NCBI GenBank assembly: GCA_965230375.1
Contig: CBDDKU010000015.1
Span: forward strand, 62,001-126,000
Length of the DNA: 64,000 nucleotides
From: CBDDKU01 sp965230375
GTDB taxonomy: Bacteria; Bacteroidota; Bacteroidia; Flavobacteriales_D; Cryomorphaceae
Direction: 5' to 3'
Program-made: the position numbers and the translations under genes
Part shown: in pieces, positions 26,776 to 35,082 of the stretch
Position numbering within the stretch: the stretch's first letter is position 1
Layout of the letters: every line of letters begins with the position of its first letter
Notes under the pieces: generated by a model
The model's database searches: none
What the model saw: only the letters and a program-made list of their open reading frames with translations
Told to the model about the DNA's origin: nothing

Positions 26776-27366
26776 CTAATACCCTAAAGGATACTTCTTC
26801 TTCAGAGCTACCATACTTCTATAGCCTCTGATCATTAACCCTAATGCGATGATGTGTATTGCCGAGCCGAGCAAGCTAAATGTCAATAGCATCAGAATGG
26901 TGTCTATGCTGTAGAACACAATTCCCAATATAAAAGCGAGTTTGCTTCCCTTACGGGCATAGAACCAAATAATGAGAAACACCGATGCGATAAGAACACT
27001 CACGGCCGTGCTTATCACGTCTAGTCCACCAGTTTGAAGGGTATATGCAGCTTCGAAAATCTGGGTTGTGCTCAAACCGATGGCAAAAAAAACGGCACCA
27101 GTAGCAAAATAATAGATCAGGGAAGTACCTACGGAGAGAAGCCCGATAATAAGAAAAATCAATGCCCCGTCTCTATGGTGGCCAACATCTTCACTAATAT
27201 TTGATTCGTGAACCTTGGCCTTCAATTCTGGGTCTTCAACGAAGTTCTCACATGTTCCAGTAAAGTCGGCAAGCTCATTGGTCAGCGAACACACCAACCC
27301 CTTCTTCATATCCATCTTGTTTTTGGTGCATACCTTGCAAAACGCTAATTGTTCTTCTCTCGTCAT
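26776..27366 (-). CDS. membrane protein with N-terminal CxxC/Cys motif
   Basis: 196 aa. The first 45 residues have FCKVCTKNKMDMKKGLVCSL and TCENFVED, a short Cys pattern (C-x2-C...C...C) that commonly precedes membrane segments in Bacteroidota proteins and may bind zinc or iron. Four hydrophobic segments follow (for example IFLIIGLLSVGTSLIYYFAT and VSVLIASVFLIIWFYARKG). Function unknown. Single gene between the GNAT and a hydrolase, without evident coupling. Confidence 0.7.
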   Translation of the reverse strand: MTREEQLAFCKVCTKNKMDMKKGLVCSLTNELADFTGTCENFVEDPELKAKVHESNISEDVGHHRDGALIFLIIGLLSVGTSLIYYFATGAVFFAIGLSTTQIFEAAYTLQTGGLDVISTAVSVLIASVFLIIWFYARKGSKLAFILGIVFYSIDTILMLLTFSLLGSAIHIIALGLMIRGYRSMVALKKKYPLGY

Positions 27367-27477
27367 ATCAATTCGATAAATAATCTCAAGTCCATTTTTG
27401 AATGGCCAAGCGAATTAAGTGAATCTTGGGGAGTCTCAAAAGTCGGGTCGTTCGAATGCAGTGAAAGAAAAGATTCC

Positions 27478-28866
27478 TCAATATGAACTCCCCATCCACT
27501 CCATATCATCGGGCATCACAAAGATGTTTTCCACTTTGGTAGAATCAGTTGTGCTGAGCAACCAGCGAATGGCTAACTTCCCTTCTGCTTCGGGAGCGGC
27601 AAACCACACTTCAATTCCTTTTGGTGCTTCATCAACCCAGCGATAACCCAATGCTTTAAATCCCGGTCTTTGATTTCGTACTTTCACCAATTCCTTCCAC
27701 GTTGGATCGGACTCACTCATGCTTCCTGGAACGGAGACATTCTCAAGTGCAGTGTATATCTCATTTTCATTACCTGATTCTACAGCTTCAGCCCACTTTT
27801 TAAGCCCGTTCTCTACTTTGCTAGAATCGCTCAGCGCTTCCATAGAAATAAGAGTGACCTTTCTTTTTGGACCGGCTTTTCGCTCAAGACCAATTGCTTT
27901 TTCGATCTCGATTTTCAGATCGGATACCTGGCCTAATTCGCTGAGCCCAAGATTATTCAGCAGAATAAGTGTTATTCCATTCGCCCTGTCTTGGAAGTAG
28001 ATGTTTGAAGCGGTTGGCAAAGAGCCGTAAATCTCAAGCTTGTCTTCTTCACCAAACAATATGCCCATGGAGTGGTCTGAAAGGAAGTCAGGAGACTGGA
28101 GCGCTTCAGACAGTCTGACCAAATCGCTAGCCGAAGCATAAAACCCACCAGATGTATAGCGCCCGCTGTAATTGATCCGCTCTTCTTGGGGAACGTCATT
28201 CTGAAATGATATACCAGCAGCTATATCATTTGAATAGACTATCCCAGAATGAGACATCTCAAGCTCATCAAAAACGAGCGTTTTCATCGCTTCTTCAATG
28301 GGCAGGCCTGTAATAGTTTCAATCACACTTCCCAGAAGCCAGTAGTCGAGATTGCTGTAGCTGAATTTTTCTCCGGGTTCTGATTTGAGCTCGAAGTCTG
28401 GAATAGTATCCAAATAAGGGCCGGCAAATCTATTTTCATTGAATTTAACACCACTGATCTCATCATCTTCAAACAGCTCTCGCGGTAGTCCTGATTTCAT
28501 CTCCATCAGATGGCGTGCATTGATCTTTTGACCAAAGTTAGGACGGAAATTGGGAAGGAGTTCGGAAATGGGCTGAGCGAGATCGAGCTTACCTTCATCC
28601 ACCAAACGCAACAAAGCTACTTTGACAAATAGCTTCGTCAAGGAAGCCAGTTGGACAGGTGTTTCAAAAGTGATCGGGCTTGTGCTTAACTTCGGATTTG
28701 TGAGGGGCTTTCGTACTACTGCATCGCCATTGTATGCTATGTAAACAAAGCCGTTAAAATCACTTATTGCAATTTGGTCGTCTGCGGCTTTGGCAATTTT
28801 CTCGGCAGGAGTCTTACATCCACATAGCAGAATTAACAAAGCCAGCCAGATGATTCTCGAATTCAT
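27478..28866 (-). CDS. beta-lactamase-fold serine hydrolase with extra C-terminal domain, lipoprotein
   Basis: 462 aa with lipoprotein signal (IIWLALLILLCGC). Active-site SxxK is SLTKLFVK (about residues 75-78) and YxN is YSNLDYW. The expected third-box motif is degenerate. The first 330 residues follow the PF00144 pattern of the 24257 gene; about 130 further residues (including PEAEGKLAIRWLLSTTDSTK) form a separate domain that I do not recognise. It may be an esterase or cell-wall peptidase anchored in the envelope. The unusual C-terminal part is the main difference from typical members. Confidence 0.82.
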   Translation of the reverse strand: MNSRIIWLALLILLCGCKTPAEKIAKAADDQIAISDFNGFVYIAYNGDAVVRKPLTNPKLSTSPITFETPVQLASLTKLFVKVALLRLVDEGKLDLAQPISELLPNFRPNFGQKINARHLMEMKSGLPRELFEDDEISGVKFNENRFAGPYLDTIPDFELKSEPGEKFSYSNLDYWLLGSVIETITGLPIEEAMKTLVFDELEMSHSGIVYSNDIAAGISFQNDVPQEERINYSGRYTSGGFYASASDLVRLSEALQSPDFLSDHSMGILFGEEDKLEIYGSLPTASNIYFQDRANGITLILLNNLGLSELGQVSDLKIEIEKAIGLERKAGPKRKVTLISMEALSDSSKVENGLKKWAEAVESGNENEIYTALENVSVPGSMSESDPTWKELVKVRNQRPGFKALGYRWVDEAPKGIEVWFAAPEAEGKLAIRWLLSTTDSTKVENIFVMPDDMEWMGSSY

Positions 28867-28973
28867 ATTTCATCAGTTGAATGAGCTCGATGAACGTAGT
28901 GAGATAGATGCAAGAAATCCCTGACACAGGAATGAAAAATTGTTAATGCTGCCCTTTAGCTCTAAATGAAAAC

Positions 28974-29672
28974 CTAGAAGTGACTCAAAATTCTCACTTC
29001 CGTGCGGCGGTTTTTCTTTCGGCCTTCGGGAGTGTCGTTGCTCGCTATCGGTCGCGATTCACCATAGCCTACCGCCTTCGCACGATTCTCTTGAATTCCA
29101 CTTTTCACCAGATAAGCCACAACGGCTTCGGCACGCCTTTGGGATAATCCTTGATTTGAATCTGCATCTCCTACGTTATCGGTGTGACCGCTGATTTCAA
29201 TTACATCGTTTTCAAGTTCCTTCATGTACGCCACAAGATTGTTGAGCTCTGGATATGACTCAGGCTTGAGTGTAGCTTTTCCCGTATCGAAGTAAACATT
29301 GTCGAGAACGAACTCCTTACCGGGTTTCATCTCAACATTGACTTGTAGCGTGACGCTTCCTTGATCAGGACTTATTTCCGGAATCTCAAACTCCGAATAC
29401 TCTACATCTTCTGCAAACCCTTTTATTCTCACAGAATACTTGTATCCACAAGGAATCTCAGAGCTGATTTTCCCGTGTTCATCACTCTTAGCCTCGTAGC
29501 GCTTCTTTGTGGTTTGGTTTTCAAAGATGATGGTCTCACCTACTTTGATGTTTTTATCGTAGTCCGTTACCGTTCCGACTACCTTGGCATAGACTGGAGC
29601 TTCTGTCTGGCAAACTGCCGCTTTTGAAGCAAACATCACAGCCAGAGATAGAGCGAGCGTTTGATATCTCAT
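28974..29672 (-). CDS. OmpA-family outer-membrane peptidoglycan-binding protein
   Basis: 232 aa with signal peptide (MRYQTLALSLAVMFASKAAVCQ). The N-terminal part resembles a carboxypeptidase-regulatory-type beta sandwich (VTDYDKNIKVGETIIFENQT). The C-terminal OmpA domain (about 120-232) has YFDTGKATLKPESYPELNNL, ISGHTDNVGDADSNQGLSQRRA and the Arg of GYGESRPIASNDTPEGRKKNRRTE, which bind diaminopimelate in peptidoglycan. It anchors envelope layers. The inverted repeat upstream at 29707-29748 could be regulatory. Confidence 0.92.
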   Translation of the reverse strand: MRYQTLALSLAVMFASKAAVCQTEAPVYAKVVGTVTDYDKNIKVGETIIFENQTTKKRYEAKSDEHGKISSEIPCGYKYSVRIKGFAEDVEYSEFEIPEISPDQGSVTLQVNVEMKPGKEFVLDNVYFDTGKATLKPESYPELNNLVAYMKELENDVIEISGHTDNVGDADSNQGLSQRRAEAVVAYLVKSGIQENRAKAVGYGESRPIASNDTPEGRKKNRRTEVRILSHF

Positions 29673-29706
29673 TGGTCTCTATGTTTTTATCTTACAGGTT
29701 TCAAGA

Positions 29707-29748
29707 GAGAACAAGAAGGTGGTGTGGTTTCAATGATTTCTTGTTCTC
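29707..29748. repeat. 11-bp inverted repeat upstream of the OmpA gene
   Basis: GAGAACAAGAA (29707-29717) and TTCTTGTTCTC (29738-29748) are perfect inverted arms separated by 20 bp, 35 bp upstream of the OmpA-family start. No T-run suggests a terminator. A dimeric regulator site or a leader hairpin for the OmpA gene is plausible; regulation is not otherwise shown. Confidence 0.5.
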
Positions 29749-29816
29749 ACATAAGTCCAACGTGAAAACAAGCAGAAAAGTGTAAAATGTGCTCAGGTGA
29801 AGATGAGAAGGAACAA

Positions 29817-30359
29817 TTATCGGTATACTGGGTCGTGCATAAACATTTCTGTAGAATCGGCTCTTGCCGGATCTAATTCATGCACGAATTCAATAAAAGC
29901 ACTCGTGTAATCGGTGCATTGAAAACAGTATTTCATGGACCGCTCAGAAATCAACATAATGCAATCACCATCTGAAGCAAAAACGTTTAAAAACTCAACT
30001 AAATCCCTGTGATTCAACTCATCTTTTAGCGTTCTTCTTTGCCACATCTCATCACGAAGTTCAGCATATAAATCTTCAATGGCTTGCTGGAACACGTCTG
30101 CTTGCGAAAGCACCATTCCATCGCTATCAATTGATGCGGTATCGTAAGCGTGATAATGCATCACTGAATCGAGCTGAGAATTCATCAGAGAAAGGCTATC
30201 AGTTTTGGGTTTGAAGAAGCGACCGAATGCCAATTCTCTCTCCACAGCAATTGGAAAGTAAGCCATGGCCTTGTAATAGTCAACATAGCCCTTCTTTACC
30301 TGAGCCGTGACACTGACAGAAATGAATCCCAATAAGAGTACGAATAAGTGCTTGATCAT
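29817..30359 (-). CDS. exported OmpH/Skp-like protein
   Basis: 180 aa with signal peptide (MIKHLFVLLLGFISVSVTAQ). The mature start VKKGYVDYYKAMAYFPIAV resembles the opening of OmpH/Skp chaperones, and a charged helical part follows (IEDLYAELRDEMWQRRTLKDEL), but the C-terminal half with Cys residues (MKYCFQCTDYTSAF) is not typical. I call it OmpH-like with caution. It overlaps the preceding beta-propeller gene by 4 bp (ATGA), so it is coupled to a T9SS cargo protein. Confidence 0.6.
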   Translation of the reverse strand: MIKHLFVLLLGFISVSVTAQVKKGYVDYYKAMAYFPIAVERELAFGRFFKPKTDSLSLMNSQLDSVMHYHAYDTASIDSDGMVLSQADVFQQAIEDLYAELRDEMWQRRTLKDELNHRDLVEFLNVFASDGDCIMLISERSMKYCFQCTDYTSAFIEFVHELDPARADSTEMFMHDPVYR

Positions 30360-31489
30360 TTCTTAATGAAGCGCCGCACTGCTGATCCTTTGTCAGTTTG
30401 AATATGCACGAGATAAGCACCTGGCGTCCAATTCGAAACATCGACTTGGAGATTAGGATGAATATTTTGCTGCTCTACTACTCTTCCTGTGAATTCGTAT
30501 ACCGTCATCTGACCAACATTTCCTGGAAACTCAGCCACAAAAAACGCTGTGCCAACATTTGGTGATAGACGAAGATCTATCTCGCTTGGTTCATATTCCA
30601 TCAAGTTTGTTGTCGAATTAAAACTAAGTGCTCGAAGCCGCCCAAGACCAGTTTGATAGGCCGATTCCGAAACATAGAGCACATCATCTTCAGGGTTAAA
30701 AGCTACGCCAATAGCATCAGTGTACAATGCTTCTTCAAAACTGCCATCCTGGTAGCCCGCATCCGCGCCGCTGACAATAGACATCTGGCCTTCAGAGTCT
30801 ATTTTGAGCACCTTATTGTTTCCCACAGCATAGATCGATTGATCAGATTCTCTGAACGTGATATTTGGCACGGTAATCCCAAGAAAGGTCCATTGGTTCA
30901 TTTCACCGCTTTCCGGATCTACCTTATAGAGCCATGCATTGGAGTGCACAACTATATCGCCATCTTGGTTAATGCAAATAGCCTGCGGATTTTCGAGTGC
31001 AGGGTCATCGATAAGTAGAGAAACATTTCCCTCGGAGTCTATTTTATAAATCTCTGTCCCCAGCCATGCTGGTGCTTGCCCCCAATTGGTGATGTAAATA
31101 TTGTCGTTTTCATCAATCGCAATTCCCGAAGGACCGTCAAGATTAGATGCGATCACTTCCACTTCCATGGTGTTCAGGTTTAAGGCTGATACCGTATTAT
31201 CATCATAATTAGAGACGATCAACAAAGAATCTCGGTAGGCTGCAATATTGATAGGGCCAGCGAATCCATCGGCCCAAACAGGAGTGAATTCTTCCGTTTG
31301 AATGTCGTACTTACCGATGTGATCACTTCCCGTTAAGCCACCAGATGTGGTGTAAATATTTCCTGTTGGATCTACGTAGATCCCATCGTGAATTACTGGG
31401 TTTGAGACAAGAGTCTCAGTTGTTTGTGCGTTTATCGTGTTTAGCGAAAAGAATAGAATTAGGGCAGCCCCGAGTTTTTTAGTCATCAT
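30356..31489 (-). CDS. NHL/SMP-30-type beta-propeller protein with T9SS sorting domain
   Basis: 377 aa with signal peptide (GAALILFFSLNTINAQ). Repeated blade motifs such as GPSGIAIDENDNIYITNWGQ, NPQAICINQDGDIVVHSNAW and AIGVAFNPEDDVLYVSESA build a beta-propeller (about 30-300). The last 70 residues are a T9SS C-terminal sorting domain (MTVYEFTGRVVEQQ; NWTPGAYLVHI; ending RRFIKK). It is probably secreted or surface-attached. Ligand or enzymatic activity is unknown. The downstream OmpH-like gene overlaps its stop. Confidence 0.85.
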   Translation of the reverse strand: MMTKKLGAALILFFSLNTINAQTTETLVSNPVIHDGIYVDPTGNIYTTSGGLTGSDHIGKYDIQTEEFTPVWADGFAGPINIAAYRDSLLIVSNYDDNTVSALNLNTMEVEVIASNLDGPSGIAIDENDNIYITNWGQAPAWLGTEIYKIDSEGNVSLLIDDPALENPQAICINQDGDIVVHSNAWLYKVDPESGEMNQWTFLGITVPNITFRESDQSIYAVGNNKVLKIDSEGQMSIVSGADAGYQDGSFEEALYTDAIGVAFNPEDDVLYVSESAYQTGLGRLRALSFNSTTNLMEYEPSEIDLRLSPNVGTAFFVAEFPGNVGQMTVYEFTGRVVEQQNIHPNLQVDVSNWTPGAYLVHIQTDKGSAVRRFIKK

Positions 31490-31583
31490 GGTTTAGCTTG
31501 TTTGAGCCGAATATAGATGAACGCTTCTTTCGAAGTATTTAACTCGTGACTAATAATCCAGATTTATTAACAGGTCTAAGCGC

Positions 31584-32078
31584 CTATAACTTGTGATACC
31601 AACCCTGAAACAACAAGTTCTTTATTTGGGTTTCTTCATCGATCAAAACCCATTCTTGCAGAACAGTTCCGTCTTCATTAGGTGTCCATGAAACCTGATT
31701 GATGGCCATTTTTCCATTCACCATCGTGGGTGTCGATTGCATTACCATCGACCCATGCTCCATCCGTCCTTTTAGGACCAATGGATTTCCAGAGTTATCT
31801 ACCCAGACTTGATTCCATGTTGAGTCAGCAGCATTGAAATAGTTCATACTTACGCCGGTGCCGCCAGAAGCTCCCAACCAGTTTTCTTGAATAACACATT
31901 TGCCTTCTACAATGCTTATCTCATTAGTTCCAACTACATTTTCTTCTGAGTCTAATACTTTCCAGGAACCGACCCAAAAATCGAATTCGCGATAGTTACC
32001 TTCACAACATGGACAAGTTTGACCAAAAAGGATCCCTGTAAATAGCATGAATACAGCAAACGTAGCAAATGACTTCAT
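31584..32078 (-). CDS. exported DUF1579-like beta-barrel protein
   Basis: 164 aa with signal peptide (MKSFATFAVFMLFTGILFGQ) followed by Cys residues TCPCCEGN. The core has the family's opening FDFWVGSWKVLDSEENVVGT and repeated strands (SMNYFNAADSTWNQVWVDN). The pattern matches DUF1579-type proteins, possibly of a lipocalin or nitrobindin-like fold. The CPCC at the mature N-terminus is odd for the family and may bind metal. Function unknown. It ends 3 bp after the pyrophosphatase gene in the same direction, probably as one unit. Confidence 0.7.
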   Translation of the reverse strand: MKSFATFAVFMLFTGILFGQTCPCCEGNYREFDFWVGSWKVLDSEENVVGTNEISIVEGKCVIQENWLGASGGTGVSMNYFNAADSTWNQVWVDNSGNPLVLKGRMEHGSMVMQSTPTMVNGKMAINQVSWTPNEDGTVLQEWVLIDEETQIKNLLFQGWYHKL

Positions 32079-32081
32079 GGC

Positions 32082-32633
32082 TTAAGGTCTTTCGTGAATG
32101 TTCAGGTCTTCGTAGTCTTTAATACTCTGAATAACGATCTCTCTGGCGATGTGCGCATTTTGAAACTCTTCCACTTCTACTGTCTTGTTTTCGAGCTTCT
32201 TGTAGTCTTCAAAAAAGTTCTTGAGCTCACGAGTAAAATGCGGTGGTAAATCGGAGATATCTTCCATGTGGTTTACGCTCATGTCGTTGTTGGCTACGGC
32301 TATGATTTTATCATCAAGTTCCCCTCCATCCAACATGCGCATAACCCCAATCACTTTGGCGCTAACGATACACATGGGCACCACCGCAATTTGGGACAAA
32401 ACCACAATGTCTAGTGGATCTTTATCATCACAAAAAGTTCTAGGAATAAAACCGTAGTTGGCCGGATAATACATGGATGAGTAGAGCACGCGATCCATTT
32501 TGAGCAATCCCGACTCTTTGTCTAACTCGTATTTAGCGCGGGTGTTAGCCGGAATTTCTATAATTCCATTCACGATATGTGGCGCATCTTTACCAACAGA
32601 GACTTGATGCCAAGGGTTGTTCGAGATATTCAT
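32082..32633 (-). CDS. ppa: inorganic pyrophosphatase (family I)
   Basis: 183 aa soluble enzyme that hydrolyses pyrophosphate to two phosphates, pulling biosynthetic reactions forward. The active site has YELDKESGLLKMDRVL and YPANYGFIPRT. It also has DDKDPLDIVVL (Asp ligands of Mg2+), a slight variant of the usual DGDPLD signature, and the C-terminal FFEDYKKLENKTVEVEEF. Family I is a housekeeping cytosolic enzyme. The downstream DUF1579-like gene follows by 3 bp. The Lys in DKDPLD is a conservative local change, not a loss of catalytic Asp. Confidence 0.95.
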   Translation of the reverse strand: MNISNNPWHQVSVGKDAPHIVNGIIEIPANTRAKYELDKESGLLKMDRVLYSSMYYPANYGFIPRTFCDDKDPLDIVVLSQIAVVPMCIVSAKVIGVMRMLDGGELDDKIIAVANNDMSVNHMEDISDLPPHFTRELKNFFEDYKKLENKTVEVEEFQNAHIAREIVIQSIKDYEDLNIHERP

Positions 32634-32693
32634 GGTTCCGAATGTTCTGTCTAAGTTAAAAAAGTGATGTGCTCCACTTCTCGTTACTTGAAA

Positions 32694-33278
32694 TTAATTC
32701 TTGAGAATTTTCTCGAGGTAAACGTCAAAAGCCTGAAGTTGAATCTCGAGATTTGGATCTTTCACCACATCGTAAAAGTGGAAGTTTGGCGCGTCTTTCA
32801 GTCCAATAAAATTGTTCATTTTGCGCATTCCAAAAAGGACACCATCATCGGGTAGTTTCGTCTCCATCAATTCACCTGTCATCGTAAATGCTTCGAGTGG
32901 GGCGTTCCAGGTAGAAATCAAGCTGCACTTGCCTTTGAGCAATCCACCAGTACCGTAGTTTCGCTTTGGATCTTTTCGCGAACGCCCATCGTTCTTGAAT
33001 ATTTTTCCATATCCATGAGTCAAGACATCGTCTAAGTATTGTTTGAGCGGATAAGGCACGGCAAACCACCAAATAGGGAAATGGTAAATCACCAAATCGG
33101 CATTGACAAACTTCTCGACTTCTTTGTCCAAGTCGTGCTTGTCGTCCACAAAAGTTTGCGCCACGTCATGACCAAACTCTTTTGCGAGCTCCGCAATACG
33201 ATCGCTGATGGTGTCGTTCAAGCTTCCTGCAGTTTCGCTGTACACCTTGCTCGCGCCATCTATTATAAAAACGTTCAT
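32694..33278 (-). CDS. NAD(P)H-dependent flavin oxidoreductase (MdaB/flavodoxin-like)
   Basis: 194 aa from ATG at 33278 (MNVFIIDGASK); the frame is open to 33317, but those residues do not fit the flavodoxin fold. Motifs: the fold start VFIIDGAS, ADLVIYHFPIWWFAVPYPLK, the FMN loop region and FTMTGELMETK. MdaB-type enzymes reduce quinones by two electrons and protect against redox stress. Gene order with OsmC one base upstream (ends at 33280) suggests a redox-stress unit. The electron acceptor is not assigned. Confidence 0.88.
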   Translation of the reverse strand: MNVFIIDGASKVYSETAGSLNDTISDRIAELAKEFGHDVAQTFVDDKHDLDKEVEKFVNADLVIYHFPIWWFAVPYPLKQYLDDVLTHGYGKIFKNDGRSRKDPKRNYGTGGLLKGKCSLISTWNAPLEAFTMTGELMETKLPDDGVLFGMRKMNNFIGLKDAPNFHFYDVVKDPNLEIQLQAFDVYLEKILKN

Positions 33279-33279
33279 T

Positions 33280-33747
33280 CTAGGCTTTTGTAATTGTCGG
33301 TTTACAATCGACCGCAAAGTTAACTGAACGGGCTATAAAGCAAAGCTCATGGGCTTTTTCATGAAGCTCTTCTGCTATGGTGGCATCACCCGAACTCAAC
33401 TGCACTTCTGGATGCAGAATAACCCGAGTGAACTTCCCACTGCCTGAATCATCCATTTCCATAATTCCCTGAGCTCGGTCTTCATATAGATGAACTACGA
33501 TATTGTTGACAGCGCACAAGTGCAAATACCATAGCATGTGACAAGACGAAAGCGACATAACCAAAAGCTCTTCTGGGTTGTAGCGCTTGGAATCACCTTT
33601 AAAATGTGGATCAGATGACATTGGAATATCGATGTTCTTGTCAACCACAAAGCCCGTATGATCTCGCAGATAATCGTTGTAACCTGTGGTGCGGTCACCC
33701 GATCTCTCTGGCCACTTAACTTCCGTGATATAGTGATGAGTTTTCAT
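33280..33747 (-). CDS. OsmC/Ohr-family protein
   Basis: 155 aa. The conserved helix MSLSSCHMLWYLHLCAVNNI holds the reactive Cys, and the end AHELCFIARSVNFAVDCKP holds the second Cys, matching the dithiol pair of OsmC-type hydroperoxide reductases. The opening VKWPERSGDRTTGYNDYLRD is typical of one Bacteroidota subgroup. It probably detoxifies organic hydroperoxides in the cytoplasm. It is followed one base later by the MdaB-like gene, so the two probably act together against oxidative stress. Confidence 0.9.
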   Translation of the reverse strand: MKTHHYITEVKWPERSGDRTTGYNDYLRDHTGFVVDKNIDIPMSSDPHFKGDSKRYNPEELLVMSLSSCHMLWYLHLCAVNNIVVHLYEDRAQGIMEMDDSGSGKFTRVILHPEVQLSSGDATIAEELHEKAHELCFIARSVNFAVDCKPTITKA

Positions 33748-33791
33748 GATTAGCGCTTTCTACAAACCTACTCAACTTTCGCGCTGATATG

Positions 33792-33799
33792 TACCTTCG
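33792..33799 (+). promoter_or_regulatory. candidate -7 box for the YkgJ gene
   Basis: TACCTTCG matches the relaxed -7 pattern and ends 4 bp before ATG at 33804. Because it would overlap the other possible ATG at 33789, it supports the later start. The -33 element is not clear. Confidence 0.35.
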
Positions 33800-33803
33800 C
33801 ATT

Positions 33804-34286
33804 ATGAATCTGGAGAAAGAGCTTCAGCGTGGGGCGCAAAACAAAAGAGCCAACAAGAAGCTTGCACAAAAGCTGAAGAAGTCGAAGCCAAAATCGCTTG
33901 ATCGGGATGTGGAGACGCTGCACGATGAAGTCTTCGATGAAATAAACTGTCTGACTTGTGCCAATTGCTGTAAGACTACCAGCCCGGGAATGCATGACCG
34001 GGACGTAGAGCGGCTAGCCAAACACCTCCGCATGAAGCCCGGTGAGCTTATCGAAGAATACATGCATATGGATCGCGATGGAGAGTACGTCTTCAAATCA
34101 GCGCCTTGCCCCTTTCTCGGCGATGACAATTATTGCTCTGTGTATGAAAGTCGTCCATTGGCCTGTCGGGAGTATCCACACACCAACCGAAAACGGTTTT
34201 ATCAAGTGCTTGATCTCTCGGTCAAGAACACAGAGATTTGCCCTGCCGTGGTAAGGGTTTTTGAAGGCCTTCAGAAGATTTATTAG
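33804..34286 (+). CDS. YkgJ-family cysteine-cluster protein
   Basis: Using ATG at 33804 the product is 160 aa (an earlier ATG at 33789 adds five residues). The N-terminal 40 residues are basic and helical. The family Cys pattern follows: CLTCANCCKT, CPFLGDDNYCSVYESRPLACREYPH, and CPAVVRVFEG near the end. These Cys residues bind a metal, probably zinc or an Fe-S cluster. Related to flagellin-methylase-like FliB proteins by fold only; no function is known. The C-terminus converges on the lipoprotein gene, 5 bp away. Confidence 0.85.
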   Translation: MNLEKELQRGAQNKRANKKLAQKLKKSKPKSLDRDVETLHDEVFDEINCLTCANCCKTTSPGMHDRDVERLAKHLRMKPGELIEEYMHMDRDGEYVFKSAPCPFLGDDNYCSVYESRPLACREYPHTNRKRFYQVLDLSVKNTEICPAVVRVFEGLQKIY

Positions 34287-34291
34287 ATCAT

Positions 34292-35056
34292 TTACTGAAC
34301 CTGAACTCTCACACTATTGTTCGACACATAGTTGAGATTTGGGAAAAACCACGTGTCCAAAACTTCCTCGTAATAGGAATTGCTGAAGAAAGATTCACCA
34401 TACAATTGAACTCGTACTTCTTCTCCTGGGTCAAAGCCCAAACTAACAAAGTTTGCTCTGGTGAAAGTGATTTCGAAAGGATCTGAATCGGCCATGATAA
34501 TGTCAGTAAGAGCATCTGCAGATACCGGATTCACTGCTCCTTCGCGCTGAAAGAAGAACCTGACATAGCGTTGATTGGAAGGACCCGGATTCGGAGAAAT
34601 CTCTGCAAAAAATGTGATCTCCTGATTGATGGAATCCACTTCTGCCCAAAGGCTATCTACTTCTGTCGTTGACAACTGGCCTAGAGAAGGCGTTTCAGAA
34701 ATAAATGTACTTCCATCCACAGGATCGTGATTGACATCGAAAATTTTGAAAGTTCCATAACCCGCTTTTTCAAACTCTAAACGATACGTGCCAGCTGGTA
34801 CATCTTCAATTGTATAGTCACCTTCGGCATTTGTAGTTCCAGTATATTCACTGGTGCCAAAAATTGCCGTGACGCTCAGGCCATCATTTGGCTCTTCTTC
34901 CATGCCTTCGTCATAGAGAGCAACGGAACCCTCTATCGAGCCCATGATCGCTGGTGTCGGCGGTGTTGTCGATTCTGAGTCATCTTCGTTGCAAGATGCA
35001 ACTAAGGCTATCATAAAAACAGGAATAAAGTAAAGGGATATCTTTCTTCTATGCAT
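34292..35056 (-). CDS. lipoprotein with carboxypeptidase-regulatory-like domain
   Basis: 254 aa. Signal and lipobox (FMIALVASCNEDD) are followed by an Asp/Ser/Pro linker and a beta-sandwich about residues 40-110 (NAEGDYTIEDVPAGTYRLEF), the CarboxypepD_reg-like pattern of surface lipoproteins in Bacteroidota. The second half is beta-rich without a named domain (FDPGEEVRVQLYGESF). It is probably a cell-surface or periplasmic protein with an unknown binding role. Monocistronic. Confidence 0.82.
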   Translation of the reverse strand: MHRRKISLYFIPVFMIALVASCNEDDSESTTPPTPAIMGSIEGSVALYDEGMEEEPNDGLSVTAIFGTSEYTGTTNAEGDYTIEDVPAGTYRLEFEKAGYGTFKIFDVNHDPVDGSTFISETPSLGQLSTTEVDSLWAEVDSINQEITFFAEISPNPGPSNQRYVRFFFQREGAVNPVSADALTDIIMADSDPFEITFTRANFVSLGFDPGEEVRVQLYGESFFSNSYYEEVLDTWFFPNLNYVSNNSVRVQVQ

Positions 35057-35082
35057 AAGACAAAAATAAGAAGGTGAATTCT

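Noticed and set aside
24257..28866. Two beta-lactamase-fold hydrolases as antibiotic-resistance genes
   Set aside because: The family is mostly esterases and D-peptidases in Bacteroidota; the KTG box is not standard and no regulator of the ampR type is nearby.
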